Positions 1 through 6,508 are shown, numbered from the stretch's first letter. The stretch is 14,873 nt of DNA from Actinomyces viscosus (GCA_943326975.2 CALPVI020000013.1:1-14873), one strand, 5' to 3'. The notes: generated from the sequence alone by a model not told the origin. Translations and numbers: made by a program.

Positions 1-95
1 AAGTAGATCGTAATTTCTTTATGGACTATAAAGTTATTCCATTGAAAAAATTAACAAAAGCACAACAAGTGACGTTTGATGCATGGAGAAAATGA
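1..95 (+). CDS. 3' end of an unidentified protein (partial)
   Basis: The frame starting at position 3 is open from the window edge to a TGA at 93-95 and encodes the last 30 residues of a protein. The tail is basic and ends in TFDAWRK; its middle reads MDYKVIPLKKLTKAQ. This looks like a real C-terminus because it is followed at once by non-coding repeat DNA and lies convergent to porQ. I do not recognise the family from so short a piece and see no motif that assigns a function. Confidence 0.55.
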   Translation, partial: VDRNFFMDYKVIPLKKLTKAQQVTFDAWRK

Positions 96-104
96 TTTGT
101 TTTT

Positions 105-153
105 AGTCAATAGTCAATAGTCAATAGTCTATGGTCAATAGTGAATAGTAATT
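105..153. repeat. 7-bp tandem repeat array, consensus AGTCAAT, 7 units
   Basis: Seven contiguous heptamers fill 105-153. The first three are exact AGTCAAT; the rest differ by one or two bases (AGTCTAT, GGTCAAT, AGTGAAT, AGTAATT). The array starts 9 bp after the stop codon of the upstream partial gene, in a gap between converging genes. It contains no ORF and no hairpin. Confidence 0.9.
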
Positions 154-186
154 AGTTTACAAGTAAAAGCTGATTTTTTTGAAGAG

Positions 187-327
187 TCTTTAAATCTTAA
201 TTCTTAAAGTCTTGAATCTAAAATCTAATGTCTAACATCTAAAGTCTAATATCTAATGTCTAACATCTAGTATCTAGTATCTAGTATCTAAAATCTAGTA
301 TCTAAAGTCTAATATCTAGTGTCAAAA
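187..327. repeat. 7-bp tandem repeat array, consensus RTCTARN, about 15-16 in-phase units
   Basis: The triplet TCT recurs at exactly 7-bp steps from 217 to 315 (15 units), and a degenerate unit GTCAAAA ends at 327. Upstream, TCT at 187, 195, 202 and 210 is spaced 7 or 8 bp, so that edge is decayed. Units include ATCTAAA, GTCTAAT, GTCTAAC and ATCTAGT. The array ends directly against the porQ stop codon (TTA on the plus strand at 328-330), so it forms the immediate 3' sequence of the porQ transcript. No conventional terminator hairpin is visible between the converging genes. Confidence 0.9.
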
Positions 328-1368
328 TTATCTTTTCCACTTAGATAAATCAGAAGTTAGCGTAATCATATTATTAAATCCAGCTTTGGAATATACAGAG
401 AAACCGTAATCGATCGAGATTCGTTTGAAATACATTCCAATGCCAAAAGAAAAACCGGCAGCACCTGGATGTTTGTCTAATTTCATTTCCTGTCTTCTAT
501 GGTAATCAAAAGCACCTCTAATATGTAATGATTTAGATAACAAGATTTCAGTTTGAAAAGTTAGATGTTGGCCAATTTTCTCAATAATTCCTGGTTGTTT
601 TATTTTAATTGTGTCACCCGTTAATGCATCAATTGTAGGTTTAATCGATGGGTCAAAATAAGTAATATTCCAAGAATTTAAATGATGTGCTAAAATCGAA
701 AAACGAAATGGAGCATGAGCTAATTTATGTGAAATTGCCATTTGAAATTCAGCAGGAAGGGGTGCTCTGCTTTTAGAAACATAACCTTTGAATTGCACGC
801 CCGCATTTTTAACTAATGCTGTTATCAACAAGTTTTTTTCTTCAATTTCATAAGAACCAGCTAAATCAATTGATGCACCAAATGAAGAGTATGTATCTAA
901 TTGAGAGTAAAGCAGATTAACATTTGCTCCGATTGAAATTAATGGGTTTAATTGTTTCCCAAATCCCGCTCCTAAAATGTATTCAGAAGGGGTGAAAGAA
1001 CCCAAATTAGTTCCGTTTACATCTGTTCGGTCTAATTTCCCATATTCAACATACCGTAAATGTCCTGCAACTGTTCCGAACTTGTTAACATCTCTTGCGT
1101 ATGTCAACATTCCGTAATTTATACCACCAGCTAAAAATGCTTGATTCAATCCAATCGAACGATTCATTTTAATATTGTACAAAGAAGGATTTGAAACACC
1201 TAAATTTACGTCTTTGTCTTTTATAGAAATAAAGTCTGTCCCTAAAGCATTTGATCGAGCGGAATAACCTAAATTAAGTAATCCAAAAGAAGTTGTACCG
1301 CCAGTTTGGGCATGTAAAACAGAAATGAAAATTGTAATTACAAAAATTAGTATAAATCTCATATGCAT
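328..1368 (-). CDS. porQ: Type IX secretion system protein PorQ
   Basis: Predicted outer-membrane beta-barrel protein of the PorQ family, part of the Bacteroidota type IX secretion machinery for exporting and anchoring cargo with a C-terminal signal. Seen: a signal peptide (hydrophobic residues 4-19, likely cut near residue 20 before QTGG). The mature N-terminus has the family-like stretch GGTTSFGLLNLGYSARSNALG, followed by a conserved-looking region around residues 50-62 (KDKDVNLGVSNPSLYN). The rest alternates as expected for beta strands (for example FSFGIGMYFKRISIDYGFSV). At 346 residues its length is normal for the family. Two ATGs are possible, at residues 1 and 3; the second (1362) gives a more compact signal peptide. 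No other por or gld gene lies in the window, which is usual because these genes are scattered. It is the last minus-strand gene before the heptamer arrays. Confidence 0.85.
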   Translation of the reverse strand: MHMRFILIFVITIFISVLHAQTGGTTSFGLLNLGYSARSNALGTDFISIKDKDVNLGVSNPSLYNIKMNRSIGLNQAFLAGGINYGMLTYARDVNKFGTVAGHLRYVEYGKLDRTDVNGTNLGSFTPSEYILGAGFGKQLNPLISIGANVNLLYSQLDTYSSFGASIDLAGSYEIEEKNLLITALVKNAGVQFKGYVSKSRAPLPAEFQMAISHKLAHAPFRFSILAHHLNSWNITYFDPSIKPTIDALTGDTIKIKQPGIIEKIGQHLTFQTEILLSKSLHIRGAFDYHRRQEMKLDKHPGAAGFSFGIGMYFKRISIDYGFSVYSKAGFNNMITLTSDLSKWKR

Positions 1369-1454
1369 CTTAACGCAAAGTAAAACAAAAAATTGAAAGA
1401 GTTGAAAAGAATTTCATCAAAATCAATAAAAAGAAACAAGTTTAAAGAACCGAA

Positions 1455-1480
1455 GGTAATTGAGCGGAGTCGAAATTACC
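1455..1480. repeat. Hairpin carrying a GAGCGGAGTCGA loop, over the stop codon of the phosphodiesterase gene
   Basis: GGTAATT at 1455-1461 pairs with AATTACC at 1474-1480, leaving a 12-base GC-richer loop (GAGCGGAGTCGA). The stop codon of the minus-strand phosphodiesterase gene (plus-strand TTA, 1476-1478) lies in one arm. On the minus strand the loop reads TCGACTCCGCTC, a word I recall as common in intergenic DNA of Bacteroidota; this is memory and was not searched. No T-run follows on the minus strand, so it is not a classical intrinsic terminator, though it could protect or end the message. Confidence 0.6.
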
Positions 1481-1967
1481 GTTTACCGATTTCAATTGCT
1501 TCTAAATCATGAATGCGATCACCTGTAATCGAAAAACGTAACAATGTTTTTACTGTATGAAAACCTTTTATACCACAAGCTCCCGGATTCATCCAAAGCA
1601 TATTGAATTTTGGATCCATTTTGACTAATAAAATATGTGAGTGACCACAAATAAAAAGTTTAGGTGCTTGTTTTGTTAGTTCATCAAATGCAGGTTTAGA
1701 ATATTTACCAGGTTTACCACCAATATGTGTCATTAATACTTCAACTTCTTCACATCGAAAGCGATTGAATTCTGGAAATTCTCGTCTAATTGAATAATCG
1801 TCTATATTTCCGTAAACACCTCTTGTTGGTTTAAATTTTCTTAACTCATCTATAACTTCCAAACTACCGACATCTCCTGCATGCCAAATTTCATCCACGT
1901 CCTTAAAATAATCATATATCTTAGGGTCTAAATAACCATGTGTATCTGAGAGTAAGCCTATTTTCAC
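1476..1967 (-). CDS. YfcE/MJ0936-type metallophosphodiesterase
   Basis: Calcineurin-like phosphoesterase of the small single-domain YfcE/MJ0936 type, expected to be cytosolic and to hydrolyse phosphodiesters with two bound metal ions; the physiological substrate is unknown. All metal-binding motifs are present in order: SDTH (D8, H10), GDVG (D32), GNID (N54), the His in THIGG (H81) and GHSH (H109, H111). At 163 residues it has normal family length. The start is GTG at 1965-1967: the protein begins directly with the first beta strand (MKIGLLSDTHG), and no ATG precedes it in frame. It lies 30 bp downstream of the PaaY-like gene and is probably cotranscribed with it. Its stop codon sits inside a hairpin. 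Confidence 0.9.
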   Translation of the reverse strand: MKIGLLSDTHGYLDPKIYDYFKDVDEIWHAGDVGSLEVIDELRKFKPTRGVYGNIDDYSIRREFPEFNRFRCEEVEVLMTHIGGKPGKYSKPAFDELTKQAPKLFICGHSHILLVKMDPKFNMLWMNPGACGIKGFHTVKTLLRFSITGDRIHDLEAIEIGKR

Positions 1968-1997
1968 TATATTATTTGATAAAAGTTAAAATCACTA

Positions 1998-2597
1998 TTA
2001 ACTATTTTTAATTTTCTCCCAAGTGACAAACATTTGTTCTTGCGTTGGTCTATTCGGTTCAATTTCTCTCAAGGGTTCACATTCTTTTAAGGTAGCTTTA
2101 CATTCAGCAGGTAAAGTTTGATAAAGTGCTGTCCCTTTTGTTTTCCAAGCAATCATTTCGTCAGAAACTTCTTTGATGATTTTAGCTGGGTTTCCAACCA
2201 CTAAACTTCTTTTAGGAATATTCATTTTAGCTGGTACGAAGGATAGTGCTCCGATAATAGATTCATCATCTATGATTACATCGTCCATTATAACTGAATT
2301 CATTCCGATTAAACAATTTTCTCCAATTGTTCCTCCATGAATAATTGCACCATGACCAATATGCGCACCTTTTTTAAGTAAGGTAATTGTTCCAGGAAAC
2401 ATGTGTACTGTACAATTTTCTTGAATATTACAACCGTCTTCGATGATAATTTGTCCCCAGTCACCTCGAATACAAGCATTTGGTCCAATGTAAACGTTTT
2501 CTCCGATAAGTACATTACCTGTAACATTCGCTTGTGGGTGAATAAAACTACTTTCTTTTATAACTGGTTTAAAACCATTGAATTCATAAATTGCCAT
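1998..2597 (-). CDS. Hexapeptide-repeat protein, PaaY/CaiE-like (gamma-carbonic anhydrase superfamily)
   Basis: Left-handed beta-helix protein of 199 residues with the gamma-carbonic anhydrase metal site: H65, H82 and H87, with the last two in HGAIIH, plus the RGDWG motif (R44, D46). The C-terminal part (AWKTKGTALYQ, then CEPLREIEPNRP) resembles PaaY and CaiE more than archaeal Cam. PaaY is a thioesterase linked to phenylacetate breakdown and CaiE is linked to carnitine, but no paa or cai gene lies nearby, so the physiological role is open. The reading frame extends upstream to 2693, but I prefer the ATG at 2597. Family homology begins there (MAIYEFNGFKP), and a promoter (TTG-N18-TAATTTTG) ends about 15 bp before it, placing the 32 extra upstream codons outside the transcript. 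Confidence 0.85.
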   Translation of the reverse strand: MAIYEFNGFKPVIKESSFIHPQANVTGNVLIGENVYIGPNACIRGDWGQIIIEDGCNIQENCTVHMFPGTITLLKKGAHIGHGAIIHGGTIGENCLIGMNSVIMDDVIIDDESIIGALSFVPAKMNIPKRSLVVGNPAKIIKEVSDEMIAWKTKGTALYQTLPAECKATLKECEPLREIEPNRPTQEQMFVTWEKIKNS

Positions 2598-2612
2598 TGC
2601 AAAAATTTTATT

Positions 2613-2641
2613 CAAAATTAAGAAAAAATGAGCTTGTACAA
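2613..2641 (-). promoter_or_regulatory. Bacteroidota-type promoter for the PaaY-like gene, overlapping a 10-bp palindrome
   Basis: On the minus strand, TTG (2641-2639), an 18-bp spacer and TAATTTTG (2620-2613) match the Bacteroidota consensus TTG/TTTG ... TAnnTTTG. The start codon at 2597 lies about 15 bp downstream of the -7 box, giving a very short leader. The perfect palindrome CTTGTACAAG (2633-2642) covers the -33 element and could be an operator; that is inference only. Confidence 0.6.
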
Positions 2642-2697
2642 GTAGAAGTTTTGCGAATGTGTTTTGGAGTGGTTTTTGAAGTGATAAGTTCAATTCG

Positions 2698-2727
2698 TTT
2701 GAAAATAAGCGAATATTATTAATTTAG
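2698..2727 (+). promoter_or_regulatory. Possible promoter of the nine-repeat secreted protein gene
   Basis: TTTG (2698-2701), an 18-bp gap and TAATTTAG (2720-2727) match the Bacteroidota consensus with one mismatch in the -7 box. The ATG at 2732 begins only 5 bp after the box, so transcription from here would give a leaderless or nearly leaderless message. It is a weaker match than the other promoters listed. Confidence 0.35.
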
Positions 2728-2731
2728 TAAG

Positions 2732-3817
2732 ATGAAAATAATCACATTTATTGTTGTTTTATTTTTCTGTTGTCAAACTTTGTTTTCGCAGAAAGTAACT
2801 CCTTTTATTGACTTTAATAATTATTTTGAAAATTTCCATAAGGGTACTTTTAACATCGTAGATCTTCAATTAGCGAAAGAATTTAAAGCGGGAGATGATT
2901 GCGTTGCTTACATGGATTTTAGGGATAATCTAGTTGTCTTTGATGGTGAAACGAAAAAGAATTTAGCGAATTTCAAAGTGAATTACCAAGTTTCGGACCA
3001 CTTAATTGGATGGCGTATCGGGCAGACAATCAATATGTGGGACAATGGGGAATTGAGAACCTTAACGTACAATGGTGATACAAATTATGTTGTAAAAGAT
3101 AGCATTATAGTATTTGCTGATTTACGTTATAATTCTATGAAAGTCTATTGGAATCATGATGTTTACACACTTTATTCCGTAGTTGATGATTTATATAAAC
3201 CAGCATTTATCGGTGAAAACATTGTAGCATTTAAAGACAATGGCAATTTTTACAAAGTTTTTTGGAATGGTAAAATATATGATATAGGTATTTGGAACAA
3301 TGATATTGTTTTCAATGGAGGAACAGATGTATTGGCATTTAATGATCCTACTACTCGAACATTTACAGTTTTTGATCAAGGAGAATTTGTTGAGGTAGAA
3401 TCATTTTATATGAATAATTACAAAGCAGGAAGAGGTTTTGTAGTTTATGAAGATTTAAATAACAATTTGAATATTTATAAAAATGGAGAAAAAAATAAAA
3501 TAAGTAATTTTTCATCTTCGAAATGGGAAGTTAAAGATGAGGTGATACTTTGGGTGGAGAATAATTTTCTTAAAACTTTTTATAAAAATGAAGCAAAATC
3601 GATTTGTAATTTTGTGCCACAATCATATTTATTAAAAAACAATGTAATTGCTTACAGAAATGTAATGGGAGGAGTGAATGCATTTATTGATGGAGTAAAT
3701 TACGAAATAACGAATCAACAAGAATCTGATTTTGAAATATATGGTTCATCTGTTTTAGTAGAGATGTTTAACAAATCATTTGTTGTACTCCATAACGGTA
3801 CAAAATTTTCAAAATAA
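2732..3817 (+). CDS. Secreted protein with about nine 35-residue repeats, unknown function
   Basis: I do not recognise this family. The first 19-20 residues are a clear signal peptide (MKIITFIVVLFFCC..., likely cut near LFSQ), so the protein is exported; it has no other membrane helix. From residue 51 to the end it consists of about nine imperfect units starting near 51, 85, 119, 158, 193, 230, 265, 299 and 334. Each unit runs roughly: aromatic residue, short turn (KAGDD, QVSDH, VVKDS, FIGEN), hydrophobic strand ending in an aromatic (VAYMD, IIVFAD, IVAFKD, VVYED, VIAYRN), 3-5 polar residues, then strand plus turn (KVFWNGK, NIYKNGE, NAFIDGV). This strand-turn pattern suggests a beta-propeller or solenoid of short blades. 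It differs from WD40, kelch, YVTN and WG repeats as I know them. The last repeat reaches the C-terminus, so there is no type IX sorting domain. The gene stands alone between a divergent gene and a new promoter. Confidence 0.8.
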   Translation: MKIITFIVVLFFCCQTLFSQKVTPFIDFNNYFENFHKGTFNIVDLQLAKEFKAGDDCVAYMDFRDNLVVFDGETKKNLANFKVNYQVSDHLIGWRIGQTINMWDNGELRTLTYNGDTNYVVKDSIIVFADLRYNSMKVYWNHDVYTLYSVVDDLYKPAFIGENIVAFKDNGNFYKVFWNGKIYDIGIWNNDIVFNGGTDVLAFNDPTTRTFTVFDQGEFVEVESFYMNNYKAGRGFVVYEDLNNNLNIYKNGEKNKISNFSSSKWEVKDEVILWVENNFLKTFYKNEAKSICNFVPQSYLLKNNVIAYRNVMGGVNAFIDGVNYEITNQQESDFEIYGSSVLVEMFNKSFVVLHNGTKFSK

Positions 3818-3842
3818 GTTGCAAAATATCAATTTAATCAAA

Positions 3843-3872
3843 TTGAAAAGTAAATAAGTCTGTGTATCTTTG
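3843..3872 (+). promoter_or_regulatory. Bacteroidota-type promoter for the DUF4494/pdxH series
   Basis: TTG (3843-3845), a 19-bp spacer and TATCTTTG (3865-3872) match the Bacteroidota consensus exactly. The -33 element lies in the right arm of a small inverted repeat (TCAATTT 3829-3835, AAATTGA 3840-3846). The predicted leader of about 55 bases contains a perfect 6-bp hairpin, TGAAAC (3883-3888) with GTTTCA (3894-3899). Purine-rich sequence (AAGAAG) precedes the ATG at 3935. Confidence 0.65.
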
Positions 3873-3934
3873 TTTACTAAAATGAAACATTTCGTTTCAG
3901 AAGAAATTGGAAATAAAAATCAAAATAAGAAGAA

Positions 3935-4534
3935 ATGAATAATTGGTTTACAGTTAAAGTAAAATATACTAAACAATTAGAGAATGGAACTTTTAAAAGA
4001 GTTTCTGAGCCGTATTTATTAGCTGCTATGACTTTTACAGATGCAGAAGCACGTATTTATGAAGAGTTGGGAGCAATTATTCGTGGAGAGTTTAATGTTG
4101 TAGGTATCGCAAGAACAGAATTACATGATATTTTCCATTACGAGGATAGTGATGTTTGGTACAAATGTAAAATTACTTTCGAAAGCGAAGGCGGTGGAGA
4201 AGATGGTGGAAAAGCTAAAAAAGTAGCTCAAAACTTCTTAATCTCTGCTCATTCTGTGAAAGATGCTTATGAAAGAATGAAAGAAAGTATGCAAGGGATG
4301 TTGGTAGATTTTCAAATTCCATCGATTATTGTTTCTCCAATTGTTGAAGTTTTTCCGTATAGAGAAGAATTAGACAGAGAAATTAGTAGAACTCCTATTA
4401 TTGAAGAAGCAAAAGAAGAATTTATCGAAACATCAACAGGTAAAAGAGTTTTTACAGCTCCAGGTTCTGATTTAGACGATGATTTTGAAGATGCAGATTC
4501 TGATTTAGATGACGATTTCAGTGAAGAAGAATAG
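3935..4534 (+). CDS. DUF4494 domain protein with acidic tail
   Basis: Cytosolic protein of 199 residues with no signal or membrane segment. Residues 1-142 match the DUF4494 family as I know it: NWFTVKVKY start, PYLLAAMTFTDAEARIYEE, an FLISAHSV-type segment and the PIVEVFPY end. Function is unknown. Residues 158-199 form a highly acidic extension in which SDLDDDF occurs twice (178-184 and 189-195). The DNA shows a 33-bp direct repeat with synonymous changes (copies start at 4466 and 4499), suggesting internal duplication. It has its own promoter and leads a plus-strand series with pdxH next. I recall DUF4494 genes lying beside YggS-type PLP homeostasis genes in other Bacteroidota, but could not check this. 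If true, the pdxH neighbour here would fit a vitamin B6 link. Confidence 0.85.
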   Translation: MNNWFTVKVKYTKQLENGTFKRVSEPYLLAAMTFTDAEARIYEELGAIIRGEFNVVGIARTELHDIFHYEDSDVWYKCKITFESEGGGEDGGKAKKVAQNFLISAHSVKDAYERMKESMQGMLVDFQIPSIIVSPIVEVFPYREELDREISRTPIIEEAKEEFIETSTGKRVFTAPGSDLDDDFEDADSDLDDDFSEEE

Positions 4535-4555
4535 TCTTATTAATTTTAAATGTTG

Positions 4556-4591
4556 AATTTTGGATTACACAACAATCCAAAATCCAAAATT
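4556..4591 (+). terminator. Hairpin between the DUF4494 gene and pdxH, built from an ATCCAAA heptad repeat
   Basis: AATTTTGGATT (4556-4566) pairs perfectly with AATCCAAAATT (4581-4591), or with 10 of 11 bases at 4574-4584, because the right arm is a tandem repeat of the heptamer ATCCAAA. Only TTT and then AGA follow, so it would be a weak terminator that lets some transcripts reach pdxH. It could equally be just another intergenic heptamer repeat. Confidence 0.4.
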
Positions 4592-4627
4592 TTAGACTGA
4601 GCATGTCATAATCCATAATTTATTAAG

Positions 4628-5272
4628 GTGGAAGATTTTTTAGCAGATATTCGAAATGACCATAGAGATTTTGATCATGGTCAATTAAGTGGTTTTTTTG
4701 GTGATGAACCATTTGAGCTATTTACAAAATGGTACAAAGAAGCGTTCGATACGAAACAACCAGAATTTAACGCGATGACTTTGTCAACTGTTGATGAATA
4801 TCATCGACCAAGTTCTCGAATTTTGTATTTAAAAGAATTACATGCTGATAAATTTGTATTTTTCACTAATTACAATAGTCATAAAGGCAAAGATTTAGTA
4901 GCAAATCCAAATGCTTCACTTTTATTTTTTTGGGCGGGCTTAGGACGGCAAATTCGTATTGAAGGAACGATTGAAAAAGTGAATATGGAGGTAAGTGAAG
5001 CTTATTTCGCTTCTCGTCCTAGAGGTAGTCAGATAGGTGCGTGGGCATCTAATCAAAGCGAAATTTTGGAAGAAAGAGAAATCCTTGAAAAAAGAGTAGA
5101 GGAATTCGCTGCTAAATTTCCGAATGAAGTTCCATGCCCATCGCATTGGGGTGGTTATCAGTTAAAACCAAGATTAATTGAATTTTGGCAAGGTAGGCCT
5201 TCTCGTTTACACGATCGTATTGTGTATGAATTAGAAGGTGAATCTTGGAAAATTTATAGAAAAAATCCATAG
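4628..5272 (+). CDS. pdxH: Pyridoxine/pyridoxamine 5'-phosphate oxidase
   Basis: FMN-dependent cytosolic oxidase that converts pyridoxine or pyridoxamine 5'-phosphate to pyridoxal 5'-phosphate, the last step of PLP synthesis and salvage. Seen: the FMN-binding strand around R64 (SSRILYLK), TNYNSHKGKDL (80-90), SRPRGSQIGAWASNQS (129-144), and the C-terminal signature IEFWQGRPSRLHDR (184-197) with the substrate-contacting R193 and H195. At 214 residues it is full length. The start must be GTG at 4628: there is no in-frame ATG upstream and a stop codon lies at 4616-4618. The M16 protease gene follows with no gap, so the two are almost certainly coexpressed. Confidence 0.95.
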   Translation: MEDFLADIRNDHRDFDHGQLSGFFGDEPFELFTKWYKEAFDTKQPEFNAMTLSTVDEYHRPSSRILYLKELHADKFVFFTNYNSHKGKDLVANPNASLLFFWAGLGRQIRIEGTIEKVNMEVSEAYFASRPRGSQIGAWASNQSEILEEREILEKRVEEFAAKFPNEVPCPSHWGGYQLKPRLIEFWQGRPSRLHDRIVYELEGESWKIYRKNP

Positions 5273-6508
5273 ATGTACGAAATACAACCTGAAGTTTTTC
5301 AATTATCAAACGGAATAAGAGTTGTTTATTTACATGCCTCTTCTCAAGTTGCTCATTTAGGGGTTACTATACTAGCTGGTTCAAGGTTTGAAGGTGAGAA
5401 TGAAGAAGGTTTAGCTCACTTTTTAGAGCACTGTATATTTAAAGGAACTCAAAAAAGAAAAGCATTTCATATTCTTTCCAGATTAGATTCTGTTGGGGGT
5501 GAATTGAATGCATTTACGGGAAAAGAAGAGATTTGTATCTATGCATCATTTACAAAAAATCATGTTAAAAGAGCATCTGAATTATTAGCAGATATTGCCT
5601 TAAATTCATCTTTTCCACTAAAAGAAATTCAAAAAGAAAAGGAAATTGTTTTAGACGAAATCAACTCTTATTTAGATAGTCCGAGCGATAAAATATTTGA
5701 TGATTTTGAAGCTCATTTATTTAAAGGGCATACTTTAGGGAATAATATTTTAGGAACACGTGATAGTGTAACAAGTTTCAGTAGAGAACATTTGTTGGAT
5801 TACGTGGGTCGTTTTTTTACAGCTAATAACATCGTAATTTCATTTGTTGGAGATATTCCAAGCAAACAGATAAAAGCAATGTTAGAAGAAGATTTTAAAG
5901 CTTGTAAACAACAATCTTATACTGTTCCAAAAAATGATTATACCGGTCAAACTCCATTTAAAATTAGATCAAAAGAGGCTAATGTACAAGTACATGCAGT
6001 TTTAGGTGGATTAGCTCCTAGCTATAATCAAGAGATGAGAAGGGGGATGACACTTTTAACAAATATTTTGGGTGGCCCAGCTTTAAATTCACGTTTAAAT
6101 CTTTCGATCAGAGAAAAATATGGTTATTCCTATACTATAGAAGCAAATTACACTCCTTATGTCGAAACGGGTTACTGGTCAGTATACTTTGGAACAGATC
6201 CAAAATACTTGAATAAAACGATTGATTTAGTTTACAAAGAATTAAAAATTTTAAGAGATAAAAAATTAGGTACGCTTCAGTTAAGTGCCTCAAAAGAACA
6301 ATTGAAAGGACATTTAGCGTTGGGTTTAGACAATAATTCAGGTTTGATGTTAGGTTTAGGAAAAAGTTTATTGTTATTTAATCAAATAGATACGATTGAA
6401 GAAATATATGCTTCAATTGATAAATTAACATCATCGGAATTATTAGAAGTTGCTAACCAGTATTTTGCTGAGGAAAATATCTCTGAACTCATTTTTGAAT
6501 TAGAATAA
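5273..6508 (+). CDS. M16 family zinc metallopeptidase (single-domain type)
   Basis: Pitrilysin-clan zinc protease of the 400-430 residue, mitochondrial processing peptidase-like type. The inverted zinc motif HFLEH is present (H49, catalytic E52, H53), with the distal ligand glutamate at E129 in IVLDEI, 75 residues after H53. The second half keeps the R280/Y287 pair (IREKYGYSY), so this one chain has both the catalytic and substrate-binding halves and should be active, probably as a homodimer. No signal peptide is present, so it is probably cytosolic. Its ATG directly abuts the pdxH stop codon (TAG at 5270-5272, ATG at 5273), suggesting translational coupling. Nothing in the sequence suggests a biochemical link to PLP. 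Confidence 0.92.
   Translation: MYEIQPEVFQLSNGIRVVYLHASSQVAHLGVTILAGSRFEGENEEGLAHFLEHCIFKGTQKRKAFHILSRLDSVGGELNAFTGKEEICIYASFTKNHVKRASELLADIALNSSFPLKEIQKEKEIVLDEINSYLDSPSDKIFDDFEAHLFKGHTLGNNILGTRDSVTSFSREHLLDYVGRFFTANNIVISFVGDIPSKQIKAMLEEDFKACKQQSYTVPKNDYTGQTPFKIRSKEANVQVHAVLGGLAPSYNQEMRRGMTLLTNILGGPALNSRLNLSIREKYGYSYTIEANYTPYVETGYWSVYFGTDPKYLNKTIDLVYKELKILRDKKLGTLQLSASKEQLKGHLALGLDNNSGLMLGLGKSLLLFNQIDTIEEIYASIDKLTSSELLEVANQYFAEENISELIFELE

Noticed and set aside
105..327. CRISPR array
   Set aside because: The repeats are contiguous 7-mers with no spacers, and no cas gene is in the window.
328..1368. Possible PorP/SprF-type type IX protein instead of PorQ
   Set aside because: The N-terminal GGTTSF and SARSNALG pattern and the 346-residue length fit PorQ; PorP/SprF proteins have a different N-terminal pattern as I know it.
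2309..2621. 72-residue ORFs on both strands within and around the PaaY-like gene
   Set aside because: They are other-frame readings of a gene with intact family motifs and have no recognisable domain or start signal.
2598..2693. N-terminal extension of the PaaY-like protein (32 codons)
   Set aside because: It lies across and upstream of a good promoter, and homology begins at the internal ATG.
4940..5309. Minus-strand ORFs of 65-68 residues opposite pdxH and the M16 gene
   Set aside because: Antisense shadows of well-supported genes, with Phe/Ser-rich composition typical of reversed AT-rich coding DNA.
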